From positions 124,001-188,000 of the forward strand of contig CAVUOD010000010.1 in the NCBI GenBank assembly GCA_963743015.1: a DNA stretch of 64,000 nucleotides, read 5' to 3'. The translations under genes and the position numbers were made by a program. The notes under the pieces were generated by a model. That model was not told the DNA's origin, did no database searches, and saw only the letters and a list, made by a program, of their open reading frames with translations. Source of the stretch: CAVSRC01 sp963743015. Lineage in GTDB: Bacteria; Pseudomonadota; Alphaproteobacteria; Rhizobiales; Kaistiaceae. Of the stretch, positions 53,208 through 62,080 are shown piece by piece. The first letter of the stretch is position 1. Every line of letters begins with the position of its first letter.

Positions 53208-55538
53208 ATGTTTGGGCGACACAACAGCCGGACTGTTTTCGGTGCATTTCTTGTCTTGGGCGGCATGGTTGCGGCAGCGCCGCAAGGTCAGGCACAGCAG
53301 ACGCCGCTCAGCTGGGCGCATGTCGACAACGGCGCCCTCAACGGCGCCATTCACGGCCTCGGGCCCGACCAGCTCGACCGCTTCATGGGCTGGTGCCAAT
53401 CCAGCGCGCCGGGAACGATCTATGTCCGCTTCCAGGGCGATCACTCCAGGGTCGCCATGGGCCAGAACGTCACGTTCGGCGTGCAGGGCTCGGCCGGGTC
53501 GGTGCAGGAGGCGTTCGGCCTGACGAATGGCACGAACGGGCCCGAGTACTACGGCGAGACCAAGATCAATGCGCCCTTCTGGCGCGTTCTGTCCGGCAGC
53601 CGGCACGTGGTGCTGTCGACCAATGGTGCTGTGGTCGCGAGCCTCACCAATATCGACAACGATGCGGTCAAGGCCTTCGTCGCCGAATGCACCCCGGCCG
53701 CGGCCGCCACTCCCGGGCAGGCCCAGCCGCAAGCTCAGGCGCCGCAGGTCGCGCAGCAGCCTCAGCCGCAGCCGGCGCAGCCCAAGGCCAGCGGGCAGGG
53801 CAACGATGTCGGCAAGGCGATTGCCCTCGGCGTGCTCGGCGCCGGCGCGGCCATCATCGCCGGCAAGCTCGCCGAGCAGGCGTTGCGCGAACCGCCGCCG
53901 CCGAGCGCGCCATCTGACGGCAATGGGCCGATGGTCAGCGTCAGGGTGATGTCGGTCCATTCGATCAGGACGACCTTCGGCATCGGCGGCGACGAGATCT
54001 ACCTCTTGGCCAGCAACGGCCAGCGCTTTCCCCCGCAGCACAACGCCGCCCAGAGCATCAACGACGGGCAGACCTGGGCGCCGGGCGCGTCCTTCTCGGC
54101 GCCGGGCGGCCTGTCCATCGATCTCAAGGAACACGATTCCATCTCCGCCGATGACGTCATCGGCAATTTCGCGGTCGACGCCAATGCGCAGCCCGGCCGC
54201 CACACGGCGACGCTGCGCGGCGGCGGCGGCGTCTACCAGGTGACCTATGACGTTGCTGTGTCCGGCACCGCGGCGGCCTCGCCGGTGCAGCAGGTGGCAG
54301 CGCGCCCCAACAATCCCAGGCGCGTCTGGGCGGCGCATGGTCAGGGCAGCGAAATCACCGTGACCGACTGCCGTGACAATTGCGAAGAAGACATCGGCAT
54401 CATCTTCATGTGCCAGGGAGAGGGTCTGCCGGCGCGCGTCGACGTGCCGTGGGTGGCGCTCGAGAATGCGCAGGAAGGCGAGCAGAAGCCGCTCGCCGTC
54501 GTGGTCGACGGCCGCCGCTTCGACTACATGGCGACGCTCGGCGGGCCGGGGCTCGTCGGCCATGTCCCCTCGTTCACGATCGCCCCCAATGATCCGCTGA
54601 TCGACGCCTTGCAGGGCGGCCATGTCGCCCAGGTCCAGTTCGATGGCTCCGGCGTCAATATCGGCCTCAGGGGGTCGCGCCAGGCGCTCGACATCTTCAA
54701 GGCCCATTGCGGCTGGAACGGAGCCGCGGCAGCCGGTGCCGGCGATGGCCAGGCGCCCGCACCCGCCGACCAGCCGTTGTGGTACGCATCGAGCTTCACC
54801 GACGAGAACGGCCAGCTCGTGCAGAGCCTGACCTTCGGGGTCCCGGAAACCGACGGCACCCTGTTCAACGCACGCTGCACGCCCGACGGCGGCGACCCGA
54901 TCGTGGAGCTGCATGTCGATCTGGGCAGCTACGGAAACGATCAGGTCGCCCCGGTCACGGTGCAGACGTCGCGCGGGACCTTCCGCTACGACGGCACCGC
55001 CTTCATCTCGCCCGGCGGCGAGAATGCCGGCGTGCGTCTCCGCCTGCCGCTCAGCGATCCGGTGTGGCAGGCGATGCAGGGCGAGCGCGGGCAGGTCCTG
55101 TTCGGCGTCGCCGGCGCTCAGCAATGGCACACATCGGCGGTCGGCGCCTTCGGGGCGTTCGGCCAGTTCCTCAACGCCTGCCAGACGGCGTCGGCGGCCC
55201 AGCCGGAAATGCAGCCGCCGCAACAGCCGGCAGTGCAGCAACCGGTCGCGCCGCAGCCGCAACAGCCGGAGGCGGTACAGCCGCAACAGCCGGCCGCTGT
55301 GGCGGGTTCGCAAAGCTTCACCTGCGACGACAGTTCGGCGCTGACGCTGTCGATCGTGCCGGCCGGCCAGGCCACGGTCGCCAATGTCGTGCTCAGCGAC
55401 GGCACGCAAGTCGCGCTGATCAGCGTGCCGTCGACGGTCGGCACGAAATACACCAACGGCACTGCGACGCTGGTCGTCAACGGCAACAGCGCGCAATGGG
55501 TGTCCGGCGGCGCACCGAAGTTCTGCGTCAGTCAGTAG
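53208..55538 (+). CDS. Large secreted multidomain protein with C-terminal MliC-like domain
   Basis: A 776-residue protein from ATG 53208 with a signal peptide (MFGRHNSRTVFGAFLVLGGM...GQAQQT). A beta-rich module around residues 25-160 seems to recur, with variation, at about 395-530 and 550-700, each ending in a Cys-containing block (AFVAECTP, IFKAHCGW, FLNACQT). Gln/Pro-rich linkers separate them. A hydrophobic segment lies near residue 205 (VGKAIALGVLGAGAAIIAGK). The last 75 residues (QSFTCDDSSALTLSIVPAGQ...KFCVSQ) look like an MliC/PliC lysozyme-inhibitor domain. It is probably a cell-surface or periplasmic protein. The role of the repeats is unknown. Confidence 0.65.
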   Translation: MFGRHNSRTVFGAFLVLGGMVAAAPQGQAQQTPLSWAHVDNGALNGAIHGLGPDQLDRFMGWCQSSAPGTIYVRFQGDHSRVAMGQNVTFGVQGSAGSVQEAFGLTNGTNGPEYYGETKINAPFWRVLSGSRHVVLSTNGAVVASLTNIDNDAVKAFVAECTPAAAATPGQAQPQAQAPQVAQQPQPQPAQPKASGQGNDVGKAIALGVLGAGAAIIAGKLAEQALREPPPPSAPSDGNGPMVSVRVMSVHSIRTTFGIGGDEIYLLASNGQRFPPQHNAAQSINDGQTWAPGASFSAPGGLSIDLKEHDSISADDVIGNFAVDANAQPGRHTATLRGGGGVYQVTYDVAVSGTAAASPVQQVAARPNNPRRVWAAHGQGSEITVTDCRDNCEEDIGIIFMCQGEGLPARVDVPWVALENAQEGEQKPLAVVVDGRRFDYMATLGGPGLVGHVPSFTIAPNDPLIDALQGGHVAQVQFDGSGVNIGLRGSRQALDIFKAHCGWNGAAAAGAGDGQAPAPADQPLWYASSFTDENGQLVQSLTFGVPETDGTLFNARCTPDGGDPIVELHVDLGSYGNDQVAPVTVQTSRGTFRYDGTAFISPGGENAGVRLRLPLSDPVWQAMQGERGQVLFGVAGAQQWHTSAVGAFGAFGQFLNACQTASAAQPEMQPPQQPAVQQPVAPQPQQPEAVQPQQPAAVAGSQSFTCDDSSALTLSIVPAGQATVANVVLSDGTQVALISVPSTVGTKYTNGTATLVVNGNSAQWVSGGAPKFCVSQ

Positions 55539-55703
55539 ATCGGTTTGCCTCGCGACGGGGGTGACCGCAGCGCTGGCGCGTTCGCGGCACAGAAACTGAG
55601 AGGGGCTGCTCAGCTGAAGGAGGTGCCCTCAACGAATTTTGAACTGACAATTCCATCCCGAATTCCATTCGAAGATATCGATTCAAGAACGGAGAACACG
55701 GAC

Positions 55704-56537
55704 ATGAAATTGTTCAGAAAGGCGACCCTCGCCATCAGTCTCCTTGCTGCTCTGGTGGTTTTCCCGGCCGCCAGCTATGCCGCGTCGAATTGTTCGGTCG
55801 TCGTCATGAACCGGCTGTTGCCCTACAAGGTGAGCTCGGGGACCGACAACGACGTCAATCAGGCGATCGCCGGTCTGGTCAGCGGTTACTACAGCGCGTT
55901 GAGCCAGGCGACGGGCAGTGCAGCGGGAAGTTCGTCGGACCCGCGCGTTCAGGGACTGCTGGCTGCGGCCAGTGCGGGACAGGCGGGCTTCGCGGCCATC
56001 GCTTCCCAATTGCCGGCCCTGATCGGGGCGATCGACGAGGCCAGGGGCGACGCGGACGATCTCTACATGTCGCTGTCGACCGTCAGAGGCAAGGAAGGAT
56101 CCTTCTTCCCCGAACCCGGCAAGTACACCGATGCCTATAATGAAGGGCTGGTTGCCCCGCTTCAGGGTGTGAAGGGCCGGGTCGTTCCCTATATCTTCGG
56201 CGTCGATCCAAACCAGGATCGTGTTGCGGCCAATCTCTTCGACCACGACACGACGTCCCGCGACGATATCCTCGGGCAGGCGATCTTCTTCAGGAGCACG
56301 GCGGGACAGGGCCCGAAGACCGCGATCGCGATGACCGCGGCGCATGGCGGCGTCATCTACCTCATCGACTACGAGGTGCTTCCCATTGCCTGCCAGCCGG
56401 CCTGGGACATCATGCTCAAGCCGATGTATCAGGTCGCGGATCTGAGCAAGGTGGAAAACGCAACCATCATCACCTCTCTCACCTATTCGGCGCTGAAATC
56501 GTCCCCGGAGCTGAAGGCGAAGGGGATCTACTTCTAG
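55704..56537 (+). CDS. Secreted hypothetical protein
   Basis: A 277-residue protein from ATG 55704, with GGAG eight bases ahead. The signal peptide is MKLFRKATLAISLLAALVVF...ASYAASN. The mature protein is helix-rich at first (DVNQAIAGLVSGYYSALSQA) and beta-rich later (TAIAMTAAHGGVIYLIDYEV), with two cysteines. No family is recognised. A terminator hairpin lies 17 bases beyond the stop. It may share a transcript with the large secreted protein upstream, but 165 bases separate them. Confidence 0.6.
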   Translation: MKLFRKATLAISLLAALVVFPAASYAASNCSVVVMNRLLPYKVSSGTDNDVNQAIAGLVSGYYSALSQATGSAAGSSSDPRVQGLLAAASAGQAGFAAIASQLPALIGAIDEARGDADDLYMSLSTVRGKEGSFFPEPGKYTDAYNEGLVAPLQGVKGRVVPYIFGVDPNQDRVAANLFDHDTTSRDDILGQAIFFRSTAGQGPKTAIAMTAAHGGVIYLIDYEVLPIACQPAWDIMLKPMYQVADLSKVENATIITSLTYSALKSSPELKAKGIYF

Positions 56538-56553
56538 TCGGACCATGAAGACG

Positions 56554-56579
56554 GGAGCCGGGCCGTGACGCCCGGCTCC
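56554..56579. terminator. Terminator hairpin between convergent genes
   Basis: GGAGCCGGGC-CGTGAC-GCCCGGCTCC is a perfect 10-bp stem between the secreted-protein gene and hsp20. The following GATTGGTTTC is only modestly T-rich. It may serve both convergent genes. Confidence 0.7.
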
Positions 56580-56607
56580 GATTGGTTTCACTTGCGCTGC
56601 CGGAGCA

Positions 56608-57129
56608 TCAGGCCGATTTCACTTCGATGCGCTTTTCCGGCTTCTCGGCGCCGGCCTTGCGCGGCAGCATCACGGTCAGCACGCCCTTCTTGAAGCTGGC
56701 GTCGATATGGTCGGTGTCGACGTCGTCGGGGACGAGGAAGGCGCGGCGGAAGGACCCATAGCGCCGTTCGGACAGATAATAGTCCTTCTTCTTCTCTTCC
56801 TTCTCCTCGTGCTTCTCGCCGGTGATGGTGAGCGTGTCGCCGGCCATCTTGAGCTCGATGTCCTTCTCGTCCATGCCGGGAAGCTCGGCCGTGATCTCAT
56901 AGGCCCTGTCCTTCTCGACCATGTCGACGGCCGGCATGGCGCCCCAACTCATGTCGCTCTGCCAGAGGGGCTCGAGACTGAAGGACGACCTGCGGAACGG
57001 CCACGACAGGCTGAAGTCGCTGAACAGCCGGTCGATCTCCTTCTGCAGGCTTTCCAGCGGATGCCGGGGCGTCGGCATGGCGCTCTTGTTCTCGTTCTTC
57101 ACGGGTAGTCTGGTTGCGGTAACAGCCAT
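56608..57129 (-). CDS. Small heat-shock protein Hsp20
   Basis: A 173-residue alpha-crystallin chaperone that holds unfolding proteins in large oligomers. ATG 57129 follows GGAGG. The N-terminal region has HPLESLQKEIDRLFSDFSLS, the usual class A start. The alpha-crystallin domain (about residues 65-160) has DMVEKDRAYEITAELPGMDE, LTITGEKHEEKEEKKKDYYL and the GVLTVMLPRK motif near the end. The tail is KRIEVKSA; the I-x-I/V element is represented by IEV. A leader hairpin covers the ribosome site (57130-57158), which suggests heat control at the translation level. Confidence 0.9.
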   Translation of the reverse strand: MAVTATRLPVKNENKSAMPTPRHPLESLQKEIDRLFSDFSLSWPFRRSSFSLEPLWQSDMSWGAMPAVDMVEKDRAYEITAELPGMDEKDIELKMAGDTLTITGEKHEEKEEKKKDYYLSERRYGSFRRAFLVPDDVDTDHIDASFKKGVLTVMLPRKAGAEKPEKRIEVKSA

Positions 57130-57158
57130 GTTCGTATCCTCCGTTGGAGTGTCCAAAC
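57130..57158 (-). promoter_or_regulatory. Possible RNA thermometer in the hsp20 leader
   Basis: Immediately before the hsp20 AUG the leader can fold GUUUGGACACUCC-AAC-GGAGGAUACGAAC. Four pairs (CUCC/GGAG) hide the Shine-Dalgarno, and five more (including one G-U) form at the base, separated by mismatches. An imperfect stem over the ribosome site is the hallmark of ROSE-like thermometers. It is not a canonical ROSE sequence. Inference from folding by eye. Confidence 0.5.
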
Positions 57159-57416
57159 ACAGCCGCGTTTCTCGCGCGGGGTCCGCGTCGGCCGCAGTCT
57201 CGGTCGTCTTCAGAAGGCACCGGGCTTGGCGGTGGACTTGCGGCCCATCACGCGCAACGCGGTACGATTCAGATGTGACTGGCTCGGCAGAATGCAAGGC
57301 CCGGAAGACCGGTTCGGTTGCTCAAGGTCGGCCACACAACCTCTCGCGAACTGCAAACAAAGACCATCAGCCGGCTAAATGCTAGAATGGCGCCAGATTG
57401 GGTCAGGGAGATCGCT

Positions 57417-59552
57417 ATGCCGACCACACCGAATGGCCCCAGTCATATCGGGCCTGACAATCCCATGCCGGCGCCGGGGAAGCGCGAGATGCGCGGCGAG
57501 CGGCGCATCATCACGGCCTTGTTCTGCGACGTGGTGAACTCAACCGGGTTGGCCGAAAACCTCGATCCGGAAGACTGGACCGACCTGATGAACCGGGCCT
57601 TCCAACGGCTGACCGCGCCGATCGTGCGCTACGAGGGCACCGTCGCCAAGCTGATGGGGGATGCGGTCCTGGCGTTCTTCGGTGCGCCGACGGCGCATGA
57701 GGACGACCCGCAGCGCGCCGTTCTCGCCGCGCTCGACATGCTCGCTTCCGTCCGCCTTCTGGGCGAAGAGATCCGCAAGGAGATGGGCATCGAATTCGGC
57801 ATCCGCATCGGCATCAATACCGGCCCCGTGGTGGTCGGCGACGTCGGCTCTGCCCAGGCGATGGAGTACACCGCCATGGGCGATGCGGTGAATGTCGCCG
57901 CCCGCATGGAACAGACCGCTGCGCCCGGCACCGTTCAGGTGTCGCAGGATACGTTTCGGCTGATCGAGCCTTACTTCGAAGTCGAGGCGCTGGGCGGCGT
58001 CGAGCTGAAGGGCAAGAGCGAGCCCGTCCCGGCCTACCGCGTGCTGCGCACCAAGGGCGCGCCGGGTGAAAGCCGTCGCGGCGTCGGCGCGCCGCTGATC
58101 GGACGCGACGCACAGCTTGCCACCATGAATGCGGCGCTCGACGACCTCAAGCAGGGCAAGGGCCGCATCATCACGCTGATCGGCGAGGCCGGTCTGGGAA
58201 AAAGCCGGCTGATCGCCGAGCTGTTCAAGAAATGGGAGGCGGACGGCCTGGCCGAAGGCTGGGATGTCGCCCACGGCATTCCCTACGACGCCAATCGGCC
58301 CTTCGGCCTTTTCCAGAATTTCGCCCGGCAGATGTTCGGCATCGAGCTCGACGATCCGCCGGACGTCGTTCACCACAAGGTCGACAACGGCCTCAGGGCC
58401 TCCGGCGCCAACGACGAAGTCGTCTCGCTCTGTTCGGTCGCGGTCGAGCGGGTGATCGCAGCCAAGGTTCTGCACGAAGCGGCCAAGGACTACTCGGCCG
58501 AGGAGGTCCGCCAGGACCTCTACGACAATGTCTATCCGGCGTGGCTGGCGGCCGCCGCGGCGGGGCCGCGCGTTCTCGTGCTGGACGACCTGCAATGGGC
58601 GGATCCGGCCTCGATCGACCTGGTCATCCATCTCTTCAAGATGGTCGAGGAGGTGCCGATCCTGTTTCTCTGCGCGTTCCGGCCCGAGCGGCAGGCGCCG
58701 TCCTGGCGCATCAAGCAGGCGGCGGAAGCGGACTATCCGCATCGCTACGACGAGCTGGCGCTTCAGCCGCTCGATGCCAAAGACACGGACGCGCTCGTCT
58801 CGGCGCTTCTCAACATCGCCGACCTGCCGCGCGAGCTGCACGCACTGATCCTGCGCAAGACCGACGGCAATCCCTATTTCGTCGAGGAAGTGGTGCGCAC
58901 GCTGATCGACCGCGGCGCGGTTCTGCAGTCCGATGCCGGCCTGCAATGGAAGGCGGGAACCAACCTCGCCGACATTCCCATTCCCGACAGCCTGCAGGCG
59001 CTGCTGATGGCGCGCATCGACCGGCTCGACGAGCACACCAAGTCGACGTTGCAGGCGGCGTCGGTCATCGGCCGCGCCTTCTACTACCGGATCCTGGAGT
59101 CGATCTCCGACGAGGCGCTGGTGCTCGGCAAGCAGATGCTGTCGCTGGAGCGCGCCGAGCTTCTGCGCGAGGCCGGACGCGTGCCCGAGCTGGAATACAT
59201 GTTCAAGCACGATCTCGCCCGCGACGCCGCCTATGGCTCGATGCTCAACCGCAAACGCCGCGAGTTCCACAGGCGCGTCGGCGAGGCGATGGAGGAGATC
59301 TTCGCCGGCCATATCGAGGAGCACGCCCACCGGCTCGCCCAGCACTTCGCACTGGCCGGCGATCATGAGCGTGCCTTGCGCTATTTCATCATGGCCGGCG
59401 AGGCTGCCGAGGCCCTGCATGCGACGACCGAGAGCCAGGCCCATTTCGGCCGCGCGCTGGATGCGGCGCGCGAGCTTGGCGATACCGCCGTCATCGCCCA
59501 TCTGGAGGCGAAGGGTGCCGCTGGCGGAGGAGAGGTGGCGGCACGAAACTAG
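57417..59552 (+). CDS. Class III adenylate/guanylate cyclase with AAA-type ATPase domain
   Basis: A 711-residue signalling protein. ATG 57417 (MPTTPNGPSHIGPDNPMPAP) has AGGGAG at good spacing; two upstream in-frame ATGs do not. The cyclase domain (about residues 20-205) shows the metal aspartates in ALFCDVVNSTGLAENL and KLMGDAVLAFFGAPTAH and the block IRIGINTGPVVVGDVGSAQA. The ATPase domain has Walker A in LIGEAGLGKSRLIAELF and Walker B in VLVLDDLQWADPASIDL. The C-terminal part is helical with a TPR-like end (LRYFIMAGEAAEALHATTES). It probably makes cAMP under control of its STAND-like module. A 132-bp copy of the 3' end lies at 61651. Confidence 0.88.
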   Translation: MPTTPNGPSHIGPDNPMPAPGKREMRGERRIITALFCDVVNSTGLAENLDPEDWTDLMNRAFQRLTAPIVRYEGTVAKLMGDAVLAFFGAPTAHEDDPQRAVLAALDMLASVRLLGEEIRKEMGIEFGIRIGINTGPVVVGDVGSAQAMEYTAMGDAVNVAARMEQTAAPGTVQVSQDTFRLIEPYFEVEALGGVELKGKSEPVPAYRVLRTKGAPGESRRGVGAPLIGRDAQLATMNAALDDLKQGKGRIITLIGEAGLGKSRLIAELFKKWEADGLAEGWDVAHGIPYDANRPFGLFQNFARQMFGIELDDPPDVVHHKVDNGLRASGANDEVVSLCSVAVERVIAAKVLHEAAKDYSAEEVRQDLYDNVYPAWLAAAAAGPRVLVLDDLQWADPASIDLVIHLFKMVEEVPILFLCAFRPERQAPSWRIKQAAEADYPHRYDELALQPLDAKDTDALVSALLNIADLPRELHALILRKTDGNPYFVEEVVRTLIDRGAVLQSDAGLQWKAGTNLADIPIPDSLQALLMARIDRLDEHTKSTLQAASVIGRAFYYRILESISDEALVLGKQMLSLERAELLREAGRVPELEYMFKHDLARDAAYGSMLNRKRREFHRRVGEAMEEIFAGHIEEHAHRLAQHFALAGDHERALRYFIMAGEAAEALHATTESQAHFGRALDAARELGDTAVIAHLEAKGAAGGGEVAARN

Positions 59553-59605
59553 ACGCCCGCCGCCGTCTCTATAGCCGGCGATTTGCGCGTCGTTCCGCGG
59601 AACGA

Positions 59606-60538
59606 CTAGCCGATCTCGACGCCGATAAGCCGGGAAACTTCGCCGATGAACTGGTCGCGCTCCGTGGCCGTCCAGTCACGGAACGCGCGCATGGCGCGGG
59701 TGAGGCTGCGCGCCGCCGGCCAGACGAGACGGTACTTATAGGAGGAGGGGAGTATCGCCCGGTTGCCGAGCGGCACGATAAGTCGACCATCGACGAGTTC
59801 GTTGAAGGCTTGGGTCAAGGTGACCAGAACAAGTCCCGTGCCCGAGATCGCAGTTGCCCGACCGGCTGTGTGCTGCGTGGCAGTCGCATCGTTCTTCTCG
59901 ATGCCGAATCGGTTCATCCATTCGGGCCAGCCGAGCCATTCCGGGTCGGTGGTCACCTCCTGTTGGACAAAGAGGGGGACGCCAGTCAGGTCCCGGCATC
60001 CGGGATCGAGCCCGTGGGCAGCGGCGAAGTCAGGAGAGCAGACCGGGAAAAAGCAGTTCCTGAAGAGATCCAGCGCCTCGTATCCCGGGCCTGGCTCGGA
60101 CGAGAAGCGGATCGCCATGTCGATGTTCTCGGCGGCAAGATCGACGAGGCGGTCGCTGGTGTCGATCTTGACCTCCACCGCGTTGTTGAGGGCGTAGAAG
60201 TGAGGCAGGCGTGGTGACATCCAATCTTCGAAGAAATGATAGGTCATGGAGAGCGACAAACGGCGTCCTTCGCGGCCGGTGCGAAGCTCGCTCAGGACTT
60301 CCTCGACCTGCGAGAAGCCGGCGGTGAGGCGCTCCGCTACCGCCCGCGCTTCGGGTGTCGGCCGGGCGCCGGTTGGCAGCCGGTCGAAAAGCCTGATGCC
60401 GAGGTACTTCTCCAGTCCGCGAAGCTGCTGCCCGATCGCCGCTACGGTGACGCCAAGCTCGTCGGCGGCAGCGCTGAACGTGCCCTTGCGCAGCGTCGCT
60501 TCCAGCGCTCGCAATCCGTTCAAATGCGAGAGTTTCAT
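59606..60538 (-). CDS. LysR-family transcriptional regulator (GcvA-like)
   Basis: A 310-residue regulator starting MKLSHLNGLRALEATLRKGT at 60538. The HTH is GTFSAAADELGVTVAAIGQQ then LRGLEKYLGIRLFDRLPTGA, the layout of GcvA-like LysR proteins. The effector domain has WMSPRLPHFYALNNAVEVKI and IDMAIRFSSEPGPGYEALDL. The gene is divergent from the secreted-protein gene at 60733. It is a possible regulator of it and of the DUF4242 gene. A perfect 18-bp palindrome (59589-59606) covers its 3' end. Confidence 0.85.
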   Translation of the reverse strand: MKLSHLNGLRALEATLRKGTFSAAADELGVTVAAIGQQLRGLEKYLGIRLFDRLPTGARPTPEARAVAERLTAGFSQVEEVLSELRTGREGRRLSLSMTYHFFEDWMSPRLPHFYALNNAVEVKIDTSDRLVDLAAENIDMAIRFSSEPGPGYEALDLFRNCFFPVCSPDFAAAHGLDPGCRDLTGVPLFVQQEVTTDPEWLGWPEWMNRFGIEKNDATATQHTAGRATAISGTGLVLVTLTQAFNELVDGRLIVPLGNRAILPSSYKYRLVWPAARSLTRAMRAFRDWTATERDQFIGEVSRLIGVEIG

Positions 60539-60732
60539 GCCCGGAACTATAGCTCAGCTTTATGCCCCTAACGATAATCTGACCTGACGATCCTTGCGGG
60601 CCGTGGAATGCATTGTCGGTCGCGGCCGCCAAGCTCCGTCCGCGTCATTGCATCGCTAGCGCCAGCACGACGGCAAGCGGTGGCGAACCTGCAGGTTTCA
60701 ACGACCGATGAAAGCCGTTTTGGGAGACCATC

Positions 60733-61269
60733 ATGAACAGATTTGGCTGGGCCGGAAGTCTCGCGCTTGGGTCCCTTCTATTCGCGAATGGGGCAGTTGC
60801 GCGCATCGACAACGCCATCGGCCCCAATGCCTTGGTCGCGGTCGGCAATCCGCTGGCCGCCGCAGTGCGGGCGGCCGATGGTCAATTCGGAGACGTGTCG
60901 GTCGCCGTGTCGGAGGGCTACGAACCGATCCCCTGCGATAGCGCGCCAGCCGGCGGCGGAATGGGCATCCATTACGTCAACAGCACCTATCTGAAGGACA
61001 AGACACTCGATATCGCTCGCCCGCAGGCGGTGATGTACGAGCCTGAGGCCGACGGATCGCTGAAGCTGATCGCGGTCGAATACATCAGCTTCAAGGGGCC
61101 GGCTTCGATTGACGGCCACCTGATGAACTTCAACGGCGCGCCGAACAGCTACGGCCTCGACCCGTTCTACGAGATTCACGTCTGGGCGTGGAAGATGAAC
61201 CCGCGAGGAACCTTCGCCGACGACAATCCCAACGTCTCCTGTGATGCCATGCCTCTGTCAACGAAATAG
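60733..61269 (+). CDS. Secreted hypothetical protein
   Basis: A 178-residue protein from ATG 60733 with a signal sequence (MNRFGWAGSLALGSLLFANG-AVARID). The mature part has two regions of note: GMGIHYVNSTYLKDKTLDIA, a metal-binding-type HYVN block, and PFYEIHVWAWKMNPRGTFAD near the end, where His, Trp and Asn stand close. Similar proteins with GIHYVN and HVWAWKxNPxG motifs are common as uncharacterised secreted proteins in soil bacteria. It is divergent from LysR and 43 bases upstream of the DUF4242 gene, so it is probably co-transcribed with it. Confidence 0.68.
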   Translation: MNRFGWAGSLALGSLLFANGAVARIDNAIGPNALVAVGNPLAAAVRAADGQFGDVSVAVSEGYEPIPCDSAPAGGGMGIHYVNSTYLKDKTLDIARPQAVMYEPEADGSLKLIAVEYISFKGPASIDGHLMNFNGAPNSYGLDPFYEIHVWAWKMNPRGTFADDNPNVSCDAMPLSTK

Positions 61270-61312
61270 ATCGCCACCGCTGCCGTCCGAACAGCAAGAG
61301 GAGATGTGCCCC

Positions 61313-61594
61313 ATGCCCAAGTTCGTCATCGAGCGGAACATTCCAGGTGCCAGCCAGTTCAGCCAGCAGCAGCTCGGCGAAATCGCAGCGAAATCGAACG
61401 CAGTCGTGGCGGGATTGGGCGAGCCCTATGTCTGGGACATGAGCTACGTGGCCGGAGACAAGATCTACTGCATCCACGAAGCCGAAAGCGCCGAGGCCAT
61501 TTACCGCCACGCCCGCGAGGGCGGTTTCCCCGCCGACAAGGTCACCGAGATCGCCGCGATCATCGGTCCATCGACGGCAAATGGCACCGGCTGA
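61313..61594 (+). CDS. DUF4242-domain protein
   Basis: A 93-residue protein starting MPKFVIERNIPGASQFSQQQ at ATG 61313, which has GAGGAG nine bases upstream. FVIERNIPGA, GEPYVWDMSYVAGDKIYCIH and AEAIYRHAREGGFPADKVTE are the blocks of DUF4242, a small ferredoxin-like fold also annotated as SCO4226-type nickel-binding protein. Role unknown; a nickel-binding or sensing function is suggested by relatives. It probably forms a bicistron with the secreted protein upstream. Confidence 0.83.
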   Translation: MPKFVIERNIPGASQFSQQQLGEIAAKSNAVVAGLGEPYVWDMSYVAGDKIYCIHEAESAEAIYRHAREGGFPADKVTEIAAIIGPSTANGTG

Positions 61595-61650
61595 GGTCCA
61601 GCGTGTTACTCCGTTGCGGGCCCTGCGTTTTGATCCGCCACGACGCTGCA

Positions 61651-61807
61651 GGCCGGCAAGGCTGCCGAGGCCCTGCATGCGACGACCGAGAGCCAGGCCC
61701 ATTTCGGTCGCGCGCTGGATGCGGCGCGCGAGCTTGGCGATACCGCCGTCATCGCCCATCTCGAGGCGAAAGGCGCTGTCGGCGTCGGGCTACCGGCGGG
61801 AAAGTGA
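61651..61807 (+). pseudogene. Fragment duplicated from the 3' end of the cyclase gene
   Basis: Bases 61651-61782 match 59393-59524 with only a few differences, most of them silent (for example ATTTCGGC to ATTTCGGT). The corresponding peptide AAEALHATTESQAHFGRALD is unchanged. A stop lies just upstream in frame (TTTTGA), and a new TGA follows at 61805-61807. It is a relic of a duplication of the cyclase gene, not a functional gene. Confidence 0.8.
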
Positions 61808-62080
61808 ACGTTCTGCCTGGTGCACAGGAATTGGCAACCATGGTGGCTTACGCCGCCTTGAGGTTTTTGCGCTAGATGAAGAGGCAGCAGCGACCCATTC
61901 CCTTTCCCCGGAGTTGAAACAAACGAAGGGCACGGGCGTGGTCCCTGCAGCAGATGCGTCGAGCCCCGCCGTGGCCACGGCGGGGCTTCGCGCCGCCGCA
62001 GCGGTCGCCTCGACTGTCTTTCACCGGGCCCGACCGATCGCCGGGCGCAGCGGGCAAGGCCGGCTGTCCCGCCGAAACCG
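61808..62080. other. Intergenic region with a long perfect palindrome
   Basis: The region contains AGCCCCGCCGTGG/CCACGGCGGGGCT (61962-61987), a 26-base perfect palindrome without T run, which may act as a terminator for the gene at 62081-62308 or a repeat. No coding frame is convincing. Confidence 0.45.

Noticed and set aside
53130..55496. A 788-codon minus-strand frame opposite the large secreted protein
   Set aside because: The plus-strand frame has a signal peptide, ribosome site and domain-like repeats. The minus frame has none.
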